DNA of 64,000 nucleotides from Stomoxys calcitrans (GCF_963082655.1 NC_081553.1:209797696-209861695); one strand, 5' to 3'. Counted from the first letter of the stretch, positions 11,701-24,231 are shown. The notes: a model not told the origin generated them from the sequence alone. Numbers and translations: made by a program.

Positions 11701-13280
11701 AAGCCATTTATGCTTTCGCTGTCTTTGGTAGGATAAGGACAGCGTTACGACCATATTGAAGGAGTCTTGATTTTAACTTCGAGCCATAATCTATGTAAGT
11801 CATGTTAGTGGACGGTGAGAAATTGTCTACCAATAATTATGAATGCGGACAAATGGATATCACACAGTGGCTGTTGTCTAATAGACATTGGGTCATACGC
11901 TGGGTTTGACTGTTGTGAAAATAATATGGAAGGGTAGTTGTATTTAAACCATTCAAAGATATTCTTTAAAATTCTCATAACCTCCTATTTTCATTCAGAT
12001 ATTCCTAAAACGTTTACCTTCATTTCCCTATTTTGTGCCTAAATAACTATTTCTTCCACATTTCTATGGCTCTTGGTTGCCTTTGAGTTAATTTGCATAG
12101 CTACTAGTGTCGCAAAAGCAGAAAAAAGAAAACACTACAAACTGAGACCCCAAAATGCCAAAAGTATTCCCTTTACATAAAAAACCAAATTTACAGTGCA
12201 CTTTAAGTAATTGTTCATAGGCCCTTTCATTGAATTACAAACGCCTACACACAAACCCCCCACTACATTGTTTTGAGCGCCACATATGTCTTTAACTGCA
12301 TGTGCCAGTCCCTTAAGAAAGCGAATGCTGAAGGGAAAGTAGAAAACATTAGAACTAAGGTTTACCTTGAACCACAGAAAAAAGTTAGAATAATAGACAG
12401 ATGGTCTTAATACAATTGACACTGACGATGTTGATGATGATGATGATGATGAGAATGAAAATGACGTTGGAACCATATGTACGCCTATATTGTAGTCCTC
12501 TTCGCCGTCTTCATTGTGAATGTCACAACCATCATCATAATCCTCATCATCATAATTACGTATCCATAAACACAGCACACACTCTGTGAAGATGGTGTGT
12601 CTTGGCTGTTAACATGGGGACAAGAAACCACAAGAGAAGTAATGTTATGTTGCATGGTAACGATTAACGAGCGATTAAATGAGCGCCAACGACACACAAC
12701 TGCCTCATCTGTCCCTCCCCCTCAACTCAAACCCCAAGGGTAACTAACACTAGTTGCATAATAAACACAATAACAAACCAGAAATTGTCCCACCACCACA
12801 GCAACAACAACAACAAAGTCTAAAATAGTTGTAACATTACTCCCCTATGGCGTTGTCATTAGCAGGCAGGCAGCAGCTTTATGTTAAAATAAAATCAAAC
12901 CAAGAGCGCACACTCTGAGAATGAGAGAGAGAAAGAGAATGCAAGAGACTAACATGTGCTTTTGTTTTGATTGAGTAAGCGCTTAGCTGCGCTGCTACTT
13001 CACTTCGGTGTAACATCGCCTTTGAATGAAGAAATAAATATGATTGTATGAGAACTAACATTGACAGCATCAGCCGCAAAACATAACACTATCACAATTT
13101 ATGCAACATATGCGAGACTGAGAAAACATCCAGTAATGATAATATGACTGCTTTATTATTACATTGGCTACAGAGATGCCATGCTTCCTTCTACAAAAAC
13201 TGAATAAAATATGGTATAATAAATCAAAAATAACCTAAAAATCTAAATTACCGGGCAACAAGTTACTAGGTCAAAGTACT
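11701..13280. other. Non-coding DNA with simple repeats
   Basis: Contains a GAT-triplet run (about 12425-12452), ATC runs on the opposite strand near 12530-12560 and CAA runs near 12800-12825. Frames here are made of these triplets and show no domain. No dispersed family recognised. Confidence 0.5.
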
Positions 13281-13552
13281 AAATTTCCCATGAACATTCC
13301 ATTAAGGAACAGGGGATACTTCTCTCATATCAGGCTCAATGATAAGGGGTCTCCTTTTGTATGCCGAGTCCGCCGCATAGCGACACCACTTGGTAGAGAA
13401 GTTTTAACATGGCAGGATACCTAACAAATGTTGTCACCATTAGTAAGGGGATAACCACCTCTGAAAATTTTTTTGATGTTCACGCCGGGGTTTGAACCCA
13501 TGAGTTCGGCCTCATAGGCGGACTTGCTAACCTCTGCGCCACTGTGGTCTCC
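13281..13552 (-). mobile_element. tRNA-derived SINE copy
   Basis: Body in reverse with cattccattaaggaacaggg at the left and the head at the right (complement of ctcataggcggacttgctaa and cctctgcgcc). A B-box-like stretch survives as the complement of ggggtttgaaccc near 13490. An imperfect flanking repeat (aggtcaaagta at 13268, aggtaaagta at 13553) may be a decayed target-site duplication. Confidence 0.85.
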
Positions 13553-13631
13553 AGGTAAAGTATGGTATTATATTCGCTTTTCGCGATATTTTTTGTCGAT
13601 TACTTTTTTAAGATAATAGATTTTATAGAAA

Positions 13632-14563
13632 AACAAGTAAAAGCGTGCTAAGTTCGGCCGTGCCGAATCTTGTATACCCTCTTTGCATGGTATCTCTTTT
13701 TAGACAAACAAAGAATAATGGATAAAAATTGTTATGATATTGGAGCTATATCAAGTTATAGTCCGATTCGGACCATAAACTAATTGAATTTTGAAGACCG
13801 TAGTAGAAGGCATTGGGTAATATTTCAGTCCATTCGGATAAGAATTCCGCCTTGTAGGGGCTCAAAAAGCATAATCGGATGATCGGTTTATATGGGAGCT
13901 GTATTAGGCTATAGATCGATTCAGATTATATTGGACAAGTATGTCGAAGGTCATGGGAACCATACATAGCGCAGTTTTTGGAAGTCATAACAAAACATTT
14001 CAGCATATTTGGTTAAATATTGCGCCCTCTAGAGCCCTTAGATGTCAAGATCCCAGTTTCGGATAAGAATTCCGCCTTGTAGGGGTCCAAGAAGCATATT
14101 CGGGTGATCGATTTATATGGGAGCTGTTTCAAGCTCTAGATCGATTCAGACCATATTAGACAAGTATGTCGAAGGTCATGGGAACAATACTTAGCACAGT
14201 TTTTGGAAGTCATAACAAAACACCTTATGCAAAATTTCAGAAAAATCGGATAAGAATTGCGCCCTGTAGTGGCTCAAGAAGTGAAGATCTAAGAACGGTT
14301 TATATGACAGCTATATCAGGTTATGGACCGATTGGAACCATATTTGGCGCAATTGTTGGAAGTTGTAACAAGACACCTCATGCTAAAATTGCGCCATCTA
14401 GTGGCTCAAGAATTTAAGATTCATGATAGGTTTATATGGCATATAAAATGTCTTGACGATCAATATTATATATACTTTACGGGGTCTTGAAATTAGTATA
14501 CCTCCATCCTATGGTCTGACGAAATTAGTATACCTCCATCCTATGGTGGAGAGTATAAAAATG
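13632..14563 (-). mobile_element. DINE-1-like HINE, subfamily A, lacking the GTCY block
   Basis: Reads in reverse from acaagtaaaagcgtgctaag and the dyad ttcggccgtgccgaa at the left to atcctatggtggagagtata at the right. The GTCY block and part of the left-end block are deleted between 14440 and 14455. A 27-bp segment (gaaattagtatacctccatc...) is present twice in tandem at 14489-14546. Confidence 0.85.
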
Positions 14564-14635
14564 GATAATTAATTAAGAGACTTTCATCTTAGAAGATTTA
14601 AGTTTTGTTTTTATTTATTATTACATTTGCAAATT

Positions 14636-14886
14636 TTCCCATGTACATTCCATTAAGGAACAGTGGAAAACTTCTCTAATATCAATGAGTGCTGTCCGAT
14701 CCAAGTTTAAGATCAATGATAAGGGACCTCCTTTTTATAGTTGAGTCCGAACGGGAATGGGACTCAACTATATTTGACATATTTCCGCTGACATATTTCC
14801 TAATGGTCTTGTCAGGATTCGAACCCAGACGTTCAGCGTCAAAGGCGGACATGATATCCTCTGCTCTATGGTAGCTTCCGTTGGCC
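14636..14886 (-). mobile_element. tRNA-derived SINE copy, internally deleted
   Basis: Left part cattccattaaggaacagtg and cttctctaatatcaatgagt; right part includes the complement of ggattcgaacccagacgttc, a good B-box region at about 14815-14826. The middle part (the gcgacacctctt block) is missing, which makes it shorter than the other copies. Confidence 0.85.
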
Positions 14887-15380
14887 TCCGAGTCTACATT
14901 TAGTCTACTTAATTAATTTTTCTATTTTTCAAGATTTCTTATTGTTTAACCAAAGTGCGAATTTATTTTGATAAATTTCTATTATGGCTTTTTTAAACTA
15001 GCGAATTCCTCGAAAAATATCTTAGAGGTGGCAACTCTGCTGCAAGCAGCTGGGTCACAACAGAAATAAAAACATAAACAGAGAAAGAGAGCATAAAACT
15101 TTTAACATAAAGCTTAACATGGATAAATGAGAGCTTCAATGAATGAATGTCTCTGTTATAAGAAATGTTGTTATGGTAATGGTTGAACAACTCCCCCCCC
15201 CCGCCGCCTCACCATCGAAAAAAACCCCAATGCAATAACTAAATACCAGGAGTACGAAACCAGCCAACGACGACGACGACGACGACTAAAACAGCACAGT
15301 GACAGCGACGACTAACGAGCAACGATTGACTAACTTACGCGAAACCCGAGCCAATGCCAGTGAACACTCAAGCATTTCAT
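14887..15380. other. Non-coding DNA, CpG-containing upstream stretch
   Basis: After 15200 the composition changes from AT-rich to mixed with many CpGs, including a GAC-triplet run at about 15269-15288. It lies upstream of the candidate exon and could be promoter-proximal, but I see no clear core promoter. Confidence 0.3.
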
Positions 15381-15966
15381 CACAGTTTCGGTTGTAAGCC
15401 ATAGTAATAAACACCGCGAAGCCACGGATACCGGTTATATTAAATGCCAAACGAGTGAGCGTGTTTTTTTGTTAATGTGTGGTGCTGTTTTTTGGCTTCG
15501 TTTCTGGTATTTTGGCAGAGCAATAACAAAATATAATAGAAAAAAAAACAAAAGCTAGCTAAAATGCTAGGGCAGTAAAACAAAATGGAAGAAGTCAAAC
15601 AAATAAAAATTTAATAAAGTTAGGCAAATTGAAAAGGAAGGAAAGGAAAATATCAACAAAAACAAAAGCCTAAGAAGAGAAGGCAAATAAGTGGAAATAA
15701 TGAAAATATTTTGATATTGATGAGAGCAATAATAAAAAAAAATAATGAAAACATTGGCAACAAACAAGTTAACAAAAGTGAATCAGAAGATTATTAAGCC
15801 CTCTGTGGTGTAAGTACACCACCAGCTTGTGAGTGCATGAGGGAGTGTGTATTGTTTTGGTTACCCTGTGAATGGTAATTGTGTGAAGAAAACAACAACA
15901 AAATTACTTTCATTTTCAATATTTAAAGCTGAAACGTTAGCTGCAGAAAGAAGACTTTCAAGTCAG
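15381..15966 (+). other. Candidate non-coding 5' exon ending in a splice donor
   Basis: The segment starts near an initiator-like cacagtttcggttgt and ends in a textbook donor: aagtcag followed by gtaagt at 15967-15972. Base composition is less repetitive than in the transposon blocks, and CA/AAC-rich text of this kind is common in fly 5' UTRs. No open frame of interest starts in it. This is an inference from one splice signal and composition only. Confidence 0.25.
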
Positions 15967-15972
15967 GTAAGT

Positions 15973-16967
15973 AAATCGGTGTTATACTATATGTGTGTGT
16001 GTGTGTGGTTGTGTTGTGCCTGCCTGTTGGGCTGGTAGGTCTTCACCCTCCCTATACTCATTCATAAGTATTTACATACCTGTAAGCGAAACGATATTTA
16101 TGTTAAGAAGTATTTCACCCAGCCCCATCATAATAACACTCATGTCTGAGTGGTTCATCTTCTTCTCGGCTGCTTGAAAATCAAAAAGATATAAAAATGA
16201 AAATAACAACGCCAAGAGCAACAGAGTCAGCTACAACAACAACAACAACAACACCAACGAAAACAACACACAAGCAGAGCTGTAGCAACGGTATTATTAT
16301 TATTGTTACATATTCTCGTTGAGTGGTTTGGTGAGTTAGAAACAGCGTTGCCGTTTAGCTATTTTTTTTTGCTCCGGCAAGATGATCGAAGCAATACAAT
16401 TTTGTGGTTTGGCATTATGGTCAAAAAGCAATTTGTACAAACAATTTGAGGAGAGTTAAAATCATCTATGAAATTTTATAGCATCCTTTAAGGGGAATGG
16501 AATAGAATAAAATAAAAATTAAATCAGATAAAAAGGTAACGAAATATTCTGAAGAAAAAAGAAATAGGCAACGGCGCAAACGATTTGAGGAAATTGACTT
16601 GCGAGTTTGCAGCTGCAATATGTGCGAACTCTATACAAAGAAATTGCAGAGTATAATATACAGTGGTTGTTGAATTAGAAAAGCATAAGGCCGACATAAA
16701 AGGATTGACTAAGGCGCCACAACTACCACAAAAGGTTAAGCGTTGTGCTATGAAGCATTTGGCTGTGGATTTGTTTCAAGTGGGAGACTAAGATACCCAT
16801 TGTCTAGATTTACTTCGATGAATGGTAGGCTAGCCACAATCCGCTTAAAAGCCAAATTCTTTAACACCTATTTTTGTTGTTGTTACCTCACTTTTATGTG
16901 AAGGTAGCCAGCTCTTCAAGGTGAACAAGCTCATTTCGGTCACTCAGGCCGATTGCAGCGGGAACAT
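15973..16967. other. Non-coding DNA with simple repeats
   Basis: Contains GT (15992-16006), CAA (16230-16256) and TTA (16292-16304) runs. No gene or known family seen. Confidence 0.5.
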
Positions 16968-18208
16968 AATGGCAATGGGTATATTCATTTTGTCATTCCG
17001 TTTGCAACACATCGAAATAACAATTTCCGATCCTATATAGTATATATATTCTTGATCAGCGTAAAAATTTTAAGTCGCTCTAGCCATGCCCATCCGTTTC
17101 TCTGTTGAAATCACGCTACAGTCTTCAAAAATAGAGATATTGAGCTGAAAATTTGCACAGATTCTTTTTTTGTCCATAAGCAGGTTAAGTTCGAAGATGA
17201 GCTATATCGGGCTGTATCTTGATATAGCCCCCATACAGAACGATCCGCCGATTTTGAGGTCTTAGGCACATAAAAGTCACATTTATCATCCGATTTTGCT
17301 GACATTTAGGAAAGTGAGTTGTGTTAGGCCCCTCGACATCCTTCTTCAATTTGGCCCAGATCGGTCCAGATTTGGATATAGCTGTCATATAGACCGATCC
17401 GTTGATTTAAGGTCTTGGGCCCATAAAAGCCACATTTATTATCCAATTTTGCTCAAATTTGGGACAGAGAGTTGTGTTAGGCCACTCGACATTTTTCTTT
17501 AATTTGGTCTAGATCGGTTCAGATTTGGATATAGCTGCCATATAGACCGATCTCTCGAATTAAGGTTTTGGACCCATAAAAGGCACATTTATTGTCCGAT
17601 GTCACCGAAATTTGGGACAGTGAGTTAAGTTAGATCAGTCGACATTCTTCTTCAATTTGGCCTAGATCGGTTCAGATTTGGATATAGCTGTCATATAGAC
17701 CGATCTCTCGAATTAAGGTTTTGGACCCATAAAAGGCGCATTTATTTTCCGATGTCGCCGAAATTTCGGACAGTGAGTAGTGTTAGGCGTTTCGACATTT
17801 TTCTGTAACTTTGCTCAAATCGGTCCAGATTTGGATATAGCTGCCATAAAGACCGATATCTCGATTAGAATCTTGGTCCCATAAATGGCGCATTTATAAG
17901 CCGATTTCACTGAAATTTGACACAGTGACTTATGTTAGGCTTTTCGACATCCGTGTCGTATATGGTTCTGATTGGTTTATTTTTAGATATAGCTACCAAA
18001 AAAATCAATATTTTGTTAAACACAATTGAACAATGACTTTTACTTATCTATATTTGGTCAAAATTGGAACATATCTGCTATAGGTGCTATGAGGCATTCA
18101 TTATTAATTTTTCATCGGATTTTGTCGAAAGGTTTTTTACGATTATACCCGAGGTGGTGGGTATCCAAAGTTCGTCCCGGCCGAACTTAACGTCGTTTTA
18201 CTTGTTAA
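16968..18208 (+). mobile_element. DINE-1-like HINE, subfamily C
   Basis: Left block with 'gtatatatattcttgatcag' and 'gctctagccatgcccatccg', then core units with the signature ggatatagctgtcatataga and cccataaaagccacattta. Unit starts at 17371, 17524, 17677 and 17830 give 153 bp. The right end has aggtggtgggtatccaaagt, the dyad ttcgtcccggccgaa and ttttacttgtt. The GTCY block is reduced to a remnant (catccgtttctctg). Confidence 0.85.
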
Positions 18209-18890
18209 ATAAAGAATAATTAATAAAAACAATTTTTTTCACCAAAAATTGACAAAATTAAATTTTTTCACATTTTTGACTTCCAAACTGCATAGCTTTT
18301 AACCGAAAAATCTGATATGGACATTAGTCGCGGCAAAGACCTTGTAAATTTTGTCACAAATACAAAACATGCATGAAAATGATAATCGAACCACAAATGA
18401 ATTCGTAAATCGCCAGACACAAAGTCAGTCTCGGCCAAAATTCCAAAAAATAGTAATTTAAAATCGAATATTCCCGAAACCAGTGGATATGTTGTATACC
18501 TCAAAAGGACTTTTTTTGTTAAGATTTTTGAGCATTTTTTAGCAAAAAAAAACTTGCAAATCGGACCATCAGTGAACATATGTCCGAACAAATTTTCACA
18601 ATTTCAAGGTGACCAAATTTTGGGGCCTGCCAAGAGGTGTTCGAACCTCCTAAGAGCTTGAAATTTTGCAAATAAACATAATAACACCTCAGCTGTTATC
18701 ATTTCATAGAGTTGCCTTTATCCTTTCTCAAATGGCATAGTTTTTACTACATTTTTTTTCGAATCGATTCCACTGTGCAACGCCTTCCCACATTCCCCAC
18801 ACTTGCAATCACTTTTCACACCTATTCCGTATAAATGAGCTCTTAGTTCTATGTGTCCCATTATGATGCCTCCTTCTTACTTCCTTTCAG
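18209..18890. other. Non-coding DNA
   Basis: AT-rich with no gene or repeat I recognise. Confidence 0.5.
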
Positions 18891-19110
18891 CTATAGCCTC
18901 GTAGTATCACAATCTGGATCTCCCCATTCGATTTTCGTGGTCCTACTGACCCTACGATCATTGCTCATGCCCACGACTCGGACTTCTAAAGGCTTCGGAT
19001 TCACTAAATTTATTGATGGTAAACCTCTGATGTTTTCCATCAATTCGTCTGCCCTTTCGTTCCCCTTTACTCCGCTATGATTGGACACCCACACAATGCG
19101 GGTGTCCAAT
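18891..19110 (-). pseudogene. LINE RNase H C-terminal fragment
   Basis: Minus strand reads RIVWVSNHSGVKGNERADEL followed by INLVNPKPLEV. 'HSGV-GNERADEL' is the conserved end of the RNase H domain of insect LINEs. A related INLVNPKP-like segment is found at the far right edge of the window (63.8-64 kb). Confidence 0.85.
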
Positions 19111-19117
19111 CATAGCG
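19073..19117. repeat. 18-bp-arm hairpin at the edge of the LINE fragment
   Basis: Arms at 19073-19090 and 19100-19117 are exact reverse complements (cgctatgattggacaccc) with a 9-base spacer. The left arm is the LINE codons upstream of the RNase H motif, so the right arm is an inverted copy made at the breakpoint. Confidence 0.9.
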
Positions 19118-21084
19118 TTCGTGGCCTTACCGTCCTATAGAACATTGTTTTAGTTACGTTGTGTTGGCAACACTGTTTCAGTTTGATATTGGATTTTTGT
19201 TGTTGCTTGTGCGGTTGACTGTGCGATTTTCTGAGTTAAGTTGACTGATGTCAAGGTGGCATTTGTCAACTTAACGTATTGCGCCCTTCATCGTCCTTTA
19301 ACGCTTTTGTTTTTATTGTTGTGATTATGCCCCATGATTTTTGCCGCCAACAATTTCTCCTTTGGCCAAGTGAGCATATGTGCTTGTCAAAGTAGGTGTT
19401 TGCACAGGTTACTGTGTGTGTGTTGTGCCTGTATGTGTGTGTGTGTTAAGAGGGAACTCTTTATGCCGTTACTTGACTGGTGACACCTGAGGTAATGACA
19501 AAATAACAACATCTCTCAATATTTGGAAAGACACGACGGACCACTTAAAGCCTCACATACTCAAACGCACACAGTTAGCACACATACACAAACAGAACTT
19601 CAACACTCTTAGTTGCTTTTTTTTTAAACGGATTTTATACACTTTGGTAATCAATTTTTTCGTTCTGTTTTTTATTTATTAGTTTCCTTGTTGTTTATGG
19701 CGTTTCTTGGAAGACCTACATAAAAGAAAAGAAAAAGAGGGCCAAGAAATAAAAAAAGAAAACCAACAACGTCAAGTAATTCTAATATCCTTTTCGCCCA
19801 TTGGGACCCTTAAAAATAGGCATGAAAAAACGGTGCAAAAATCAATTCCGTTATGCTATGTCATGCTGGGTGAAAAAGAATTAGTGTGTGTGTGTGTGTG
19901 TAAGTGTGGGCATGGGTATGATGAGTGTTGGGGTGCCACAGTAGTTGAGTGTGTGAGTCTCCTAAATTCTCTTTTTGAGTGCGTGAGTAAGTTGTGTGGA
20001 GTGAGTAGTACGTGACTCCATCTGTGCACAATAAATACAAGTGGGCCTTACTGGGCGTGCAGCTGTGGCTGTGTATATGCGTACGTGAGTTTGGCTGCCT
20101 GTTTTTCCCCTAAGAGAGTCTCTGTTGGCATTTGTTTTCATTCAAAAGTGTAGCAAATTTCTTAACACAACAAAAGATTTATTAAATCTGCCTTTTTCAT
20201 TTACAACTCCTCTGAGATTATGGCACCTATTTCAGTTTGTTTTTAACTACCTCCCGCACCCAGCGAATGTCAGGCTGGCAGCAGGCAGTCACACAAGCCT
20301 CATAAACATTTAAAAGCCAGCCAGACATTTTTCGGACAGACAGTTTAGTAGCAACAGCAGCAACACAAATTTTCTTTGTGAACATAACTGCCCTGCCACA
20401 CTAAACAACCACTTTACGAGCTTCCCTCTGGCCCATGGCCCAACTCTCGCATAAAAACTTCATAAAAAGCGAATCCTTTAGTCTATAAAAAAAGGCATAC
20501 TAACTGACGCAGCCAGACACACATACACCTCCTCGACACATTTTAAGACTATTTTAAACCTTGCACATTGTTTCTCAACTTTATGGCTTGCAATGTTTCC
20601 GCCAAAAAAACATTTGGGCATCAAATGCTAGCAAATCTTACATTTTGGGGTCTCAAATTAAAAGACTTCGTAGGCTTTGGGGGGACAAACCCTTAGATAT
20701 AAAGACGGTTCTTATAAACGATAGCACTTTTAATGGGGGGAGTGGAAATAGAAAAAAGTTTTGAATAATTTTTTAAAAATAAATTTTTGCTAATAATTTT
20801 TTAAAAAATAAAATTTTAAAAAATGTTTCCATTTTTTTTTCTGAAAAACTTTCTAAGATAGAATTTTGAAAAATTTCAAAACAAAAAATTTTTTCAAAAA
20901 TTTTGTAGCAACAAAAATTGTGATAAAATTTTCTAAGAAAAATAAAATTGTGATACAATTTTATAAAAAAAAATTGTGATAAAATTTTCTAAAAAATAGA
21001 AAGTGATGATATATTCAAAAAAAGTAAATTTTGATTTTTTATTAACTTCATTTTCCTAAAAATTTCTATAAAATAGGAAACTCT
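19118..21084. other. Non-coding DNA
   Basis: Contains GT runs near 19430-19445 and 19885-19902, and a TATA-like ctataaaaaaagg at about 20482. From 20770 to 21070 it is very AT-rich, with loose repeats of the type tgataaaattttctaa. No gene recognised. Confidence 0.5.
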
Positions 21085-21089
21085 TCACA

Positions 21090-21192
21090 TTAGTGAGCAC
21101 ACCACATAAGTGAAACTCACCACACCAGTGAAACTCACCACACTAGTGAAACTCACCACACCAATTAAACTCACCACACTAGTGAGACTCAG
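21090..21192 (+). repeat. 18-bp tandem repeat
   Basis: Five to six units of agtgaaactcaccacacc with small changes. Each unit is partly self-complementary (gtgaaactcac), so it can also form small hairpins. Confidence 0.85.
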
Positions 21193-21243
21193 AACCAAAG
21201 CAACTATTTTTATAATCTCTTACGTGATTTTTGCGGGTTGTTA

Positions 21244-21382
21244 GGTCGACTTTTTTCCTACATTTTCAAGAGTTTATTTAGTGAAATCTATTAACAAGAA
21301 ACGCATTTTAAATATTTTGTTGCGTCTCTTGTTAATAGATTTCACTAAATAAACTCTTGAAAATGTAGGAAAAAAGTCGACC
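21244..21382. repeat. 62-bp-arm inverted repeat
   Basis: Arms at 21244-21305 and 21321-21382 are reverse complements with one mismatch; the spacer is 15 bases. A third, shorter and more diverged copy of the right arm (aatagatatcactaaaacac) follows at 21383-21410. There are no obvious TA flanks or transposon termini. Confidence 0.9.
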
Positions 21383-21414
21383 AATAGATATCACTAAAAC
21401 ACTCTTGAAAAAGT

Positions 21415-22340
21415 CGGAAGGGCTGTCGAAGGAGGCGAAGTACCTAGGCAAAGTCCTCGATTCGAAACTGTCACAGACAGGCCTGGAGGCGATGTTGGAT
21501 TTGCAGCCCATTGAAGCCTATATTCGGAACTGCCAAGATCGCGCTTAGGCTAAGGAGCTCGGCATGCTGAAGGAGGATGGTTGCATCCATAGTTCGACCC
21601 TGGGTGTCATGAATGGGGAGGCTAGACTGAGGAGGATGTCGCGATTCGATATCCCGAGAGGGCAAATGTTGTACTTGAGGAGGATGAGACCTCGATCTAC
21701 ACAGATGGCTCCAAGATGAAGTCAGGGACTGAATTGGGGGTATGTCTCTGAGACTGCCGGTCGTGTGTACGGTCTTTCAGGCAGAGGGCTGTGCCATTGC
21801 GGTGGCCGCAAGAGAAATTCGGGTAAGGGACTTACCGCCCTCGAAACTCAGAATTTATGTTGACAGTATGACGGCGCTCACAGCCATAGGGTCGGGGATG
21901 GTGAGATCGAGATACGTAGCGGATTGTTTGGAATCCCTAGATAGGCTCCGGGCCCACTATGTGGCGCTGACATGGTTTCCTTGGCATGAGGGGATTCCAG
22001 GGAATGAGAGGGCGGACGAGTGTGCCAGTAGGAATTCGTCAGTGCTGGGTGGACCAGTCATCGGTTTTGCCTACGTGCCATTTATCGAGCTACTGAACAC
22101 AGTAGATGGAATGGCCAGAGTGGTGTCGGTGGCGAGGTATGACTCGGTGGATGGTTGCCGGACTGCGAAAGCGCTATGGCCAGTCATCGACCAGAGGAGG
22201 ATGAGGGAGTTGCAGGCTTTCGAAGAGGTCGGTGAGTACCTTGACAGGGGTCATAACTGGGCACTGTGCCATAGGCCGTTGCCTCGATGAGCATGAGACT
22301 ATTGAGCACTTGCTGTGTTCCCGTCTGGATCTGTAGAGAC
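21415..22340 (+). pseudogene. LINE fragment: end of RT region and RNase H
   Basis: The first part carries AKYLGKVLDSKL-like RT thumb text, then a YTDGSKMKSGTELGV-like RNase H start near 21700 in a shifted frame. The frame 21742-22290 gives FQAEGCAIAVAAREI, LRIYVDSMTALTAIGS, RSRYVADCLESLDRL, ALTWFPWHEGIPGNERADEC and RTAKALWPVIDQRRMREL. These are the RNase H blocks in order, with the catalytic YTDGS, the E of the FQAE box, the DS of YVDSM and the late HEG-GNERAD, and the tail after RNase H. It is closer to R1/I-type than to the RTE-like family of this window. The ends are truncated and an internal frameshift makes it inactive. Confidence 0.85.
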
Positions 22341-22369
22341 GTAGACTGTAACCTAACCTACCCAAAATT

Positions 22370-22730
22370 AGACACACTGAGTTGCTTTAAGTCTCCTGTC
22401 AACCGACCCTAAAAGGGGTTAGATTGGACCATATTTATATATAGCTGCCATATAGACCGATCTGCCGACATAGATTCTGAAGTCTGTAAAATACGCATTC
22501 ATTATCTGTTTGCGCTGGAATTTGAAAAAGGAAATTGCATTAAGACTCCCAAAATTCGACCCAAATATAGTCCAGAGTAGACTTTATTTAGACATAGCTG
22601 CCATAAAAACCGATCTTCCAGTTTAGGAGCCTAATCCAAAAAAAAAAAAAATGGGCTTATTGCCAAATTTCCCTGAAACTGTGATTTGTAAATGTGTTCT
22701 CCGGATCTGAACCTTATACGACCTAGACCA
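22370..22730 (+). mobile_element. HINE core fragment, subfamily C-like
   Basis: Two diverged core units with tatatagctgccatatagac and acatagctgccataaaaacc. Neither the GTCY block nor the terminal dyad is present. Confidence 0.7.
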
Positions 22731-24231
22731 GCCCATATTTGGAAACATCACTCTTAAAACCTTGAGGTATAAAATTATCTAAAATAGCAACATTCTTCAA
22801 AAAAAAAAAACGCTCAATTATCCTCTACCCGCTCGCTTAGTGGGCATCACTGGCCAGGCCAGGGTTGCGTATGACTAACACACCTTTTTATATAAATTAT
22901 ACGTAGGCAAGTCCTGGTTCTTCTAATACAAATTTGCTGAAATCACATACTTTAGTGTTGATATGTTTGGTTTATTTACCAAGAAAAAACAAAAATAATA
23001 ATAATAAAAAATCTTCTCCATCTTAAGTGATTCTGGTCTTTACGCAAAGTCCAATTGAATAAAAATGACTAAATAAAAAATCTTTTATCGTATGTTTGCT
23101 ATATCTATGGTTCATGCTTAAAATTCCTAATAGGGGATTACATCGTGCATTTTTTTTTGCTTCAACAAGAGCTACTTAAATTTCTTACCACACACCAGCA
23201 TACCAGGAAATCATCAATAAATAATTCGTACATAAATATTCCTACTCGAAACTAGAAGGGGAGTAGAAGTTGTGCTTGTTTGCTTTGTGGCTGCATTATT
23301 GGTGCTATTTTTCTAACACAACTGCCAACGGCTGTTTGTTGTTTTATTTATGGCCGTATTTAAGTTTATTGTTAGTTTCCTCATTTGTTTATGTTTGTGC
23401 AGCTATTTTTTGTGTGTTGTTTGCCTGTTTGCCTGCTTGTTCTTTCGTTCGTTCGTGTTAACTAACTAAGGCAGCAGCAGCAGCAGCAGCAACATTAAGG
23501 AACTCACAAAAAAGGATGGCAAAACGTTAAGACATACAAATTATGCCTATGGACTAAGGCTAGGCAAGAGCAACCGAAAACTAGAGAAAGGGGGAGGTGA
23601 AGAAAGCTACGGAGAGTGGCCATAAGGACCTTTAAGAACTGCTGTTGCAGCTGTTTTTGCTGTCGTTGTTGTTACATTCGTACCTATTCATTACGTTTGT
23701 ATTGTTTGTTCAATTTTTTACTACTTTGCTGAGGTGAATGCCCCTCCTCAGCTGCCCCTTCATTCTAAATAGCTTTGCTAGTGTGTTTTCTGGTTTTATG
23801 TGGGTTTTCTAGTTGTCTGCCTGTTTACCGGTAGTTGATATTGTTTGGCTGTTTACGTTTTTGGGGTTCGGCGCTTTGTATGTGTGTGCGTTTTGGGGTT
23901 TTTACCCAGACTAGCTTTGGTCGGTTGATAAGCAGTCCATGAAGTACGATATGGACAAAAAAAAGGAAAGTGTTTGCTAGATTTGTAAATGTCTAACTTT
24001 TTGGCTTTGCTATGCCACACATTGTCTAATACACCCTCATGGCAGAATACTCATACAGATGCACGCCCACATACATACATAAGAATGTATGGATATGTAA
24101 AGACCACAATAGCATAAATAAACAACAATTGAATGGAAAGAGGACTAGGAAGACCCCTTGAACAGGCCTTTAAATGCAAGAAAAGCAAGTAAACATTTGC
24201 ATTTGGCCAAACCGAATCTTGGAAACTCGTC
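22731..24231. other. Non-coding DNA
   Basis: Unique-looking, with a CAG run at about 23472-23491. Frames present are low-complexity and show no domain. Confidence 0.5.

Noticed and set aside
12135..12589. 147-codon minus-strand frame with poly-Ser
   Set aside because: Poly-Ser comes from the GAT-triplet run; no domain.
20482..20515. TATA-box promoter (ctataaaaaaagg)
   Set aside because: One TATA-like string in AT-rich DNA with no downstream exon signal or frame.
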